DNA from: Rutstroemia sp. NJR-2017a BVV2
Taxonomy: Eukaryota > Ascomycota > Leotiomycetes > Helotiales > Rutstroemiaceae
Assembly (NCBI GenBank): GCA_002946415.1
Contig: NJPS01000051.1
Coordinates: 980,001-1,044,000 of the forward strand
DNA length: 64,000 bases
Direction: 5' to 3'
Position numbers and translations under genes: made by a program. Shown in pieces: positions 57,124-64,000 of the stretch. Below the pieces are notes generated by a model. It had not been told where the DNA came from. It worked only from the letters and a program-made list of their open reading frames with translations, and did no database searches. The first letter of the stretch is position 1; each line of letters begins with the position of its first letter.

Positions 57124-57720
57124 TCATCTCCTCTCACCTCCACCCACCACCTCTCTCAACCTTGCCATCATCCCCGGCAACCTACTCTGCACTCGCCCCC
57201 TCCACCCAAACCCCTCTTTCGATTCCCCCAACCCCCCTCTCCACCTCTGACTAATCTCAATCTTCATTCCCACCTCCTCACCCCCTCCCGTCCCATCTAC
57301 CTGTTCCTCTCCCGCTCCCCTCACCCGCACATCCCCCACCGGCATCGGCACCCACGCCATCTGCGTCCAACCTATCCCCATCCCCATCCCCATCCCTAAA
57401 CCCAAACTCCACTCCCCCGATCTAATCTCCTCGACATCACAAACCCTCACCACCCTCCACATATCCGCAAACCTAGGATACGGATTCCCGGCGCTGGAAC
57501 CGAGAATTACGAGGACGCCAGACCCCGGGGAGACATGCGTGTGGAGGTTGGGGTCGGCGCAGAAGGGACAGGGGATGCAGAGGGGGAGGTGAAATTTTTG
57601 GATGGGGTGGTGAGGTGTGTGGTGGGTTGTTAGGGGGAGGTAGATTAGTGTAGGGGAGAGGATGGGTCCGTAGGCGGGGTGGAGACAGCTGTTTGTGAAG
57701 GTGTATTGGGTTGGGATCAT
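57124..57720 (-). CDS. hypothetical protein, 198 aa
   Basis: This is an open frame beginning MIPTQYTFTNSCLHPAYG. Seventy further codons upstream are open but not convincing, so I chose this Met. Recognisable features are a Pro/His-rich N-terminal third, a CPFC pair, and PGSGVLVILGSSAGNPYPRF. A GLGMGMGMGIG run is encoded by a small CCCCAT repeat, and the C-terminus is Arg/Gly-rich. No domain was identified. The opposite strand is also partly open, so coding status is uncertain. Composition in the GMGMG part is explained by the simple repeat. Confidence 0.4.
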   Translation of the reverse strand: MIPTQYTFTNSCLHPAYGPILSPTLIYLPLTTHHTPHHPIQKFHLPLCIPCPFCADPNLHTHVSPGSGVLVILGSSAGNPYPRFADMWRVVRVCDVEEIRSGEWSLGLGMGMGMGIGWTQMAWVPMPVGDVRVRGAGEEQVDGTGGGEEVGMKIEISQRWRGGLGESKEGFGWRGRVQSRLPGMMARLREVVGGGERR

Positions 57721-60661
57721 TGTGAGGGCAGTTTTGTGCGCGTTTTGGTTGTGACAGTGAGGAGGGTTCTTGCCTAAGGAGGTATTGTGTTTACGGTGAA
57801 CGTTGAAGGATTTCTTATCGAGATTCGAATTTGCTGCATACTGAAGAACATACGTCGAAGTCACCGATTTGATCTGAAGCTTAGATATTATATTGATCTA
57901 AGTTGGACTGTATGCCAATGAGGTGATTCAGTGATGCTTGATCCTATTCACTCTTCTCGCCGTGGATCATGAGTGAACTCCTAGTGAAAATTAACTATGT
58001 AGATGTCCGAGAATGGCTTCACTGGCCTTCTCCACTTTGGGAGGCACTTCTCAAATTTTGATAGAACATTATATATTCACATTAGCACAGCCTTATTGGA
58101 CGACTATCCTTCCATGACCTCGCCAGATCCTCCAGTGAGCTTATGGATGTAGCCATCTCGTGGTTGCACTACGCGAACGAGATCAGCGGTTGATATTCTA
58201 GCGCTGCCCCAGAAAAATTTCCTGTGGCCCATTGCAGCTTGTTTTTCGGTTGCGGCAGTAGCATGTTGTCTAGCAGTAAACTGCGCTGAAGAGAGGAACA
58301 AAGAAACCCAAAGGAAGTGACAAAGGAAACTACAGAAACATAGACATGACAACAAAGAAACGAGCCATGACTCAGGTTCGGGGAAAACTTCTGTAGTCAC
58401 GGGTTTGTGACCACAATGCCACAATGATTGTTGTCACTCGGCTTTGTTGCTGTCAATTGTACAACAAACTTTCGGCTAGCATGGCCCCTATTTTGACAGT
58501 GATAGCAACCCGCGACAACAATAACAACACCAGGACTTCTCATAATCACATAGATTATGGTGAAAAGATATGTCATAGTATGAAGTTCACCGCGTTTGTA
58601 GTCTCGCCTCTATTGCCACTGTCGTTTTGCAAATGTTTGCCGCCTCAAATCGCAGGTGTAGGGCAATGGATTGCTGTTTGTAAAAATCTAACAGTTAACA
58701 AACAACGCCTCTTGGGAGATCATGAAAGATGAGACACTAGATTGTTATTTAGACAAGCAACGTGAACAACCCTTTGTTTGCGTGGGATGCAGCAGCTCTG
58801 CCTCAGACGGTGCTGCTGTTTGGGTTCTTGGAGCATGATGGCCCACAACAGAGAGGACGCACCCCAGGTCATCACGGGAATGCATATATCTTGCAGTTTT
58901 GTTTGTTAAAATCTACTTGATAACGCTTTGAATCTAGAGGAGAAAGAGTAGCTGCGCTATCGGGAAACAAAACTTCGATTGCTAGCAATCATCGTCAAGA
59001 TGTGAGGACCATAGTTAGTAAAAAAGAAGTCTTCCCATAAAGAGTCAGTACTGTAAAGCTCACTAGCATGTAGCTCTCACCTTCTATATAATTTACATGT
59101 TATTCAAATACCTCGCTGTCATCCTGTCAAGCATTTTCTCCGCCTTGTCTGTATTGGTGGAACCATACTAATCAATTCCTCGAACTGCAGAAGGAGTCTG
59201 CCTGGTTCTATTCTTGGCTCAAGTAGGTGAATGTCCATATTCGTGTCAGACTTTAGAAAGGCACCTTCTCCTTCGATCGTACATTCACCGGCAGCAGGCC
59301 CCGCAGAGAAGGAGGGATCTCGGGATGTTACATCAACCTGAACTTCTTGACTCCACTTGTACCTTACCCTCCGTTTCCCATATTGTGGCGTGTGTTTAGC
59401 ACCACTCGAACACTTCGGCGACAGTCAACTAACATTCCACAAACGACCATTCACACACAAGGTATTGTGTGGCATGAGATGAGGGAATGATGACTGACAG
59501 CCCTTTTCAGATTTGAGTCGAAAACCAACAATCACAACCAGAAGTACGAGAGTTACGCTCCAACGAAGCCCAAAAAACATGACCAAAACATATCATATGC
59601 CCAACAGAAAACGAACGTGATATAAAGAAGGTTGAAAAGCTTCGAAAGACCTTGGATCACGCGGGCTCCTTCCCGAAGTACATCCAAGATTGACGCAACG
59701 AGAGCACCTACGTCGCTATCTTAACGTAATTACCCCGCATCGAACGATATCGCAGGTATCGACATTAAAAGATAAGGCAGCTGGTATAATCAGAACGTAT
59801 GTTGCGCCCATCATATTCACCCTGTTGCGATCGATCGACTTGTTCTCGTTGAGATACCCACAAAAGCGATATCGGCTGAAATATTTTCTACCTCCCCTTT
59901 CCTTTCCGATCCAAGTTAAACAATAGTATAGTATGCAGACTACATCTCATACCTTTTCCATTCACAATCTTTAACACATTCTTAACGACTGTACCAAAGA
60001 AGGCGCTTGCCGGATACCCGTCCTCGCCCTTGCGAACTTATTTTCACATAAAAAAGATGTTCTCCACCTCCTAGGGGAAGCCGTTTCTTGCAGACTGTTA
60101 GCAACCTACAGCCTATCTTATCGCAGGTAATGTATCACTGGGCATTTCCTTCGGACATGATGAAAGACTGACTAACTTTCGTCATTACCACAGGACGACT
60201 AGCCTCCAGGGATCCAAGACCTTTGCCCCAAAATTCTGAGTAGAGTTATATTCATCGTCCGCGTCACCGAACAGTTTAAAGGTTGTGACTAACTTCCACC
60301 ATTCACGTACCAGTGACACACCCTTCCGCTTGTTATAACCGAACAACCAGGACAAAGACATAAGGTACGATTCATGCTCAAATTCAAATCGACGCACATA
60401 TTGAACAGAAGACATACAGTTAGAACAACGAGCCAAGGGAAATATTTAGTTTTACCTTCCTCTTATCAGACCGAGCCAGCCAGCCAGCCAGCCAGTAGAG
60501 AAACCGATCTACTTTCGAAGAATCTAACTCCTTCACATCTTTGCTTCTTCAGTTACCAGGGATTTGTACAGAACCGCATTCGTTACCAGTCCGGTATTGG
60601 TAAACACTCGTTCGCCCTAACTACTTTCAAAGTCCCACTACCTTTCCGAACCACCGAAAAT
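57721..60661. other. 2.9-kb gene-free region
   Basis: No frame here longer than about 105 codons is convincing. The part from about 60374 to 60661 is open in the same frame as the next gene but lacks coding character, and I treat it as leader. A CCAG repeat (AGCCAGCC, 60475-60493) occurs there. Confidence 0.4.
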
Positions 60662-61858
60662 ATGTGCGTGAAGAGTTTTTACGGGTATATCTGCGGCCAT
60701 TGCTCGGTACCTGTCCTGATCGTTTGCCCGTTGACAGCATTGAACTCGTACTTTCCACAATGCCAGTTTCCGGCAGAGCGGGCAATAGACACGAGAGGAA
60801 ATTGTCACGCCTGCGCAAGAGTCGTATGGAATTGGCAGGTCCTCAAAGACGAGGAAATGCATAAGCAGCAACACGAGAGCGGGGAGTGCCAGTGCGAGGT
60901 CATTTTCAGTCAGGCTGAGAGAGAACGTCGAGAGAAAGAGTCCGAGAAAGCTTTCGAGTCTTGGTACCAAGAAAAAGGCCATGACCAAATTAGTACCGGT
61001 ATAGTGAGACCTGCAATGGCTCCTGGCGGGGGTCCGGGATCTGGCATAACAAGCCCAAATCAGATGCCTATGATGAGCGTCTTTCCTTCCACTCAGCCGA
61101 GCACCATGGGGTTAAACCACACCCCGTTTCATCACACCATGCCCGTGGGGAATGGTGGAGTGGGAAATGGCAGCTACCCTAACCAGTATACCATGTTTGC
61201 GGGAAATGGTGGAGCTGGAAATGGCAGCTACACTAGCCAGTATGAGTTCCAGTATATCCTCAATCAGTACTATCCTAACCTTTATAGCCCACCCCTATAT
61301 GGCACGAATCAGTATTACCAGAATCAAGGTTATCCAAACAATGGGTCCTATTCAACCCACAGCACCGCAAGCAAGGGGAAATACGGCCAAGCTAGTACCT
61401 CGGCACCGAGTGAGTATCATTCTTCCATCGACACCAAGGTCCAGGACGCTGAAAACCAACAACACACAGAGTATGACATGGACGGAGTAGATTACCCGCG
61501 TTTTCACGGAATTGTGGATCCTTTCCGACCAGTAGGTCCCTCCGGGACGCCAGTCGTTTCGCCTCGACGTATGGGTACTGTAGGTGTCGGTATGAGCTGG
61601 TATCCAGGAAATGTATATTCGCCTCCTCCATCTCAACCATCAAACTTACGGCGAACCCAAACATGGCCAGACCCCAAAAGGGGTTCCAGAGCACCAAAGA
61701 GTGCCAAAGAACGCACATGGAAGGATATCGCGTCTACAGGAGACCAGGTCCACGAGGAGTCGCAATCGCAACCTGATGTGTCAGTTTCAAGCAAAGATCA
61801 GAAAATTCGTACACCGGTTGTTGGTAGCAGTGTTGTTGAACAGCTAAAGGCTGATTGA
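60662..61858 (+). CDS. Cys-rich protein with Asn/Gln/Tyr/Gly-rich tail, unknown function
   Basis: This is a single-exon 398-aa protein. Residues 1-80 form a conserved-looking Cys/His module with C2, C11, C14, C22, C34, C48, C51, C76 and C78 (YICGHC, GNCHAC, ECQC), likely to bind metal or be disulphide-linked. Residues of about 85-110 are a charged helix (ERERREKESEKAFESW). Residues of about 120-260 are Gly/Asn/Gln/Tyr/Pro-rich and prion-like, including two copies of an 18-residue repeat around GNGGVGNGSYPNQY and GNGGAGNGSYTSQY. The C-terminal 130 residues are polar and basic. The ATG at 60662 is chosen because the Cys module starts there; the same frame is open upstream but looks non-coding. 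I do not recognise a named family, although similar MCVKSFYGYICGHC-type fungal hypotheticals are familiar to me. Confidence 0.75.
   Translation: MCVKSFYGYICGHCSVPVLIVCPLTALNSYFPQCQFPAERAIDTRGNCHACARVVWNWQVLKDEEMHKQQHESGECQCEVIFSQAERERREKESEKAFESWYQEKGHDQISTGIVRPAMAPGGGPGSGITSPNQMPMMSVFPSTQPSTMGLNHTPFHHTMPVGNGGVGNGSYPNQYTMFAGNGGAGNGSYTSQYEFQYILNQYYPNLYSPPLYGTNQYYQNQGYPNNGSYSTHSTASKGKYGQASTSAPSEYHSSIDTKVQDAENQQHTEYDMDGVDYPRFHGIVDPFRPVGPSGTPVVSPRRMGTVGVGMSWYPGNVYSPPPSQPSNLRRTQTWPDPKRGSRAPKSAKERTWKDIASTGDQVHEESQSQPDVSVSSKDQKIRTPVVGSSVVEQLKAD
61144..61250 (+). repeat. 54-bp coding minisatellite, two copies
   Basis: Two adjacent copies encode NGGVGNGSYPNQYTMF and NGGAGNGSYTSQYEF. They lie in the low-complexity tail of the Cys-rich protein. 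Confidence 0.75.
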
Positions 61859-62053
61859 AAGACACAGGAATGACTGGGGTATCTTTAGGTCAGTGACACA
61901 CATTTTCAGGAACCGTTCGTTTGCATCATGTAATGCTGGATATATGCTAACCAGCGGATCACCTAGTTTATACATGGGAACAGATAAAATAAGCCGAAGT
62001 GCTTCAACCCCCACTGCATCATCACCATTTCTAAATTCATTTATTCTTTTTTT

Positions 62054-63603
62054 CTACCGGTCAACTTCTCCAAACACTGCAAAAACGTTAGCGACCAATG
62101 ATATTGAACAAACCAAAAACACATTTCCGCAACTTACCCAAATCCATGGTTCCAATGATGGCAACTGCATCAGCCAACAAATGTCCTCTTGAGATCTGAT
62201 CGAACCCTGACAAATGAGCAAATCCCGGAGCACGGATCTTGCATCGATATGGTCTTTCACTACCATCACTGACCACATATACACCCATCTCACCCTTCGG
62301 AGCTTCGATTGGTGAATAAGTCTCTCCCGGAGGAACCGTGTATCCTTTGGTGAACAACAGGAAGTGATGGATAAGAGCTTCCATGTTTTCCTTCATGGCA
62401 GCACGTGGCGGAGGAGAGATTTTGTAGTCTTCTACTTTGACAGGTCCAGGTGGCATTTTGTTTAGGCACTGATGGATAATTCGAAGCGACTGTCTGAATT
62501 CCTCCATTCTGCACAAGTATCGGTCGTAGCAGTCACCATTAACTCCAACAGGTACATCGAATTCGACTTGATCATAAGCGTCATAGGGTTGGCTTTTTCT
62601 TACATCCCATGGAACTCCACTACCACGAAGCATTACCCCAGAGAAGCCTAGGTTTAGGGCATCAGCGGCCGACACAACACCAATGCCTTTCGTTCGTCCA
62701 ATCCAGATTCTGTTGTCAGTAAGTAGTTCCTCAGTCTCATCGATACGGTCGCCGAACTGAGTCGCCCATTGGTAGATATCGTCGAGGAGACCAACTGGGA
62801 TATCCTGATGGACACCACCTGGACGGACATAGGCAGCGTGCAAGCGAGCACCTGATACACGCTCATAGAATTCCTGGGGAGAAATTAGCACCACAAATAT
62901 AATTAAGTAGACAGACTAAATTGAATGCGTTGAATTTCATTACCATAAGCTTCTCACGTTCTTCGAACCCCCACAAGAAAGGTGTAAGAGCACCAACATC
63001 CATTGCGTGAGACAAGACAGACATGAGATGGTTCAAGATCCTGGTTATTTCTGCAAACATTGTTCGAATCCATTTCGCTCGCTCAGGAATCTCAACATTC
63101 AGCAACTTCTCAACCGCCAGGGAGTAACATTGCTCGTTAGTCATCATAGATACATAATCCAATCTGTCGAAATATGGTAAAGCTTGGAGATAAGACTTAT
63201 ATTCCATCAACTTTTCGGTTCCTCGATGCAACAATCCCACATGCGGGTCCGATCGAATGATTTCCTCTCCATTGAGCTCCAGAATCAAACGTAACACACC
63301 GTGAGCAGCAGGATGTTGAGGACCAAAGTTCACTGTGTAATGACGAATCTTTTTGTTCTCGACGCTCTCAGTACCCTGCGGGGTACCATCGATATTTGTT
63401 GTATTGTTCAGCTCACTAGGCTGGGAGAAGTGCTCATCGGTAGGAATCAGTCTTGTGCCTTCATATGTGTCTGCGTATCGTCGTGCTGGGATTGCGGAGA
63501 ATGCGCGGATTGGGGCTCGTGGAGTTGAGGTTGGAATAGTGGTGGGTCGCAGAGAGCATCTGGCAGCTCTGCGCCCGACGTGCCGAAAGATTGACGCAGC
63601 CAT
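62054..63603 (-). CDS. nuo-49: NADH:ubiquinone oxidoreductase 49-kDa subunit
   Basis: This is the NDUFS2-type core subunit of mitochondrial complex I; it lines the quinone cavity with the PSST subunit. The model is complement(join(62054..62076,62138..62873,62944..63603)), 472 aa. The N-terminal 50 residues are Arg/Ser/Ala-rich without acidic residues, as for a mitochondrial presequence ([16 protein letters not shown]). Conserved blocks follow: [19 protein letters not shown] (quinone-site His and loop), [18 protein letters not shown], and [19 protein letters not shown]. Later blocks are [43 protein letters not shown] and [11 protein letters not shown]. The last exon has only 23 bp and supplies the family ending MDLVFGEVDR. 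Splices are all in frame, and length is normal. Confidence 0.95.
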
Positions 63604-63926
63604 TATAGACACAGCGAGGAGTTCTGGTATCTACCCAGATCTCAATGCTATGTTAAAAGACTAGAGAGTGGAGAGTAAAGGCAGAGGGCTCGAGGAAGGT
63701 TTGCCTCTTCAAACTATCTAGATGATGTTCATGACTTCCACTTTAGCTCGGATCTCTTGTTTAGCTTTGTTAATTTCAATGTGCTTCTGATTGGCCAACA
63801 GAATCGACAAGGTTCGGAACCGGATATTTTTACGCCGACTATCTCAAAATTTATTTTTTTGAACTTCTCGAAGCTTTGCGACTGAGCGAAAGACCCCGCG
63901 ATCAATTGCTTCAAATATTATAGAAA
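63604..63926. promoter_or_regulatory. divergent promoter region
   Basis: These 323 bp lie between the nuo-49 start (-) and the start of the gene at the right edge (+). No specific site was identified. Confidence 0.4.
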
Positions 63927-64000
63927 ATGGCACCTTTACCACCAGTACAACCTCCTAGAGAGTGGACTGCAGAAGAGCTACATGCCAGAAAGGTATATCA
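63927..64000 (+). CDS. start of a gene cut by the window edge
   Basis: An ATG in a good context (GAAAATGGC) opens a frame beginning MAPLPPVQPPREWTAEELHA. A donor-like GTATAT follows AGAAAG at 63992, so exon 1 may be only about 65 bp. The product cannot be identified from 20 residues. It is divergent from nuo-49. Confidence 0.5.
   Translation, partial: MAPLPPVQPPREWTAEELHARKVY

Overview
The window is nuclear DNA of a filamentous ascomycete (Pezizomycotina). Every confident gene is a eukaryotic, mostly multi-exon gene with short introns of about 45-140 bp (one of 320 bp). These have GTRNGT-like donors and CAG/TAG acceptors, and a CFEM protein and fungal-type MFS transporters are present. Gene content would fit Leotiomycetes (Botrytis/Sclerotinia-like), but that placement is inference. 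I found no tRNA, rRNA or CRISPR array. Gene models below were built by hand from splice signals. Where exon sums are given, they are frame-consistent from ATG to stop.

1-17.7 kb is a mixed metabolic/accessory part. It holds MND1 (meiotic recombination), a sugar-type MFS transporter transcribed away from a BNR_4-type beta-propeller protein, DPH4 (diphthamide synthesis), an M1 aminopeptidase with a separate mitochondrial leader exon, a second MFS transporter of the multidrug-like class, and a secreted CFEM protein.

17.7-32 kb is a sparse accessory stretch of about 14 kb. It contains many short tandem repeats and a 53-residue Cys-containing small-protein gene at 22232-22393 with its own TATA box and a likely 5'UTR intron. 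It also contains an internally deleted Ty1/copia element (28430-31105) with two 122-bp LTRs and a half-tRNA(iMet) primer-binding site.

32-48 kb is a dense housekeeping block: an HPP-family membrane protein, TGS1 (snRNA/snoRNA cap hypermethylase), GRASP/GRH1, OST2/DAD1, a TMEM14-like protein, CMC2, prefoldin subunit 2, HAP3/NF-YB and RRN3 (Pol I initiation factor). Several are arranged as divergent pairs with less than 330 bp between start codons.

50-64 kb carries a very long Ste20/GCK kinase (1,813 aa in my model), a weakly supported hypothetical gene, a Cys-rich protein with an Asn/Gln/Tyr/Gly-rich tail, the 49-kDa subunit of mitochondrial complex I, and the first exon of a further gene running off the right edge.
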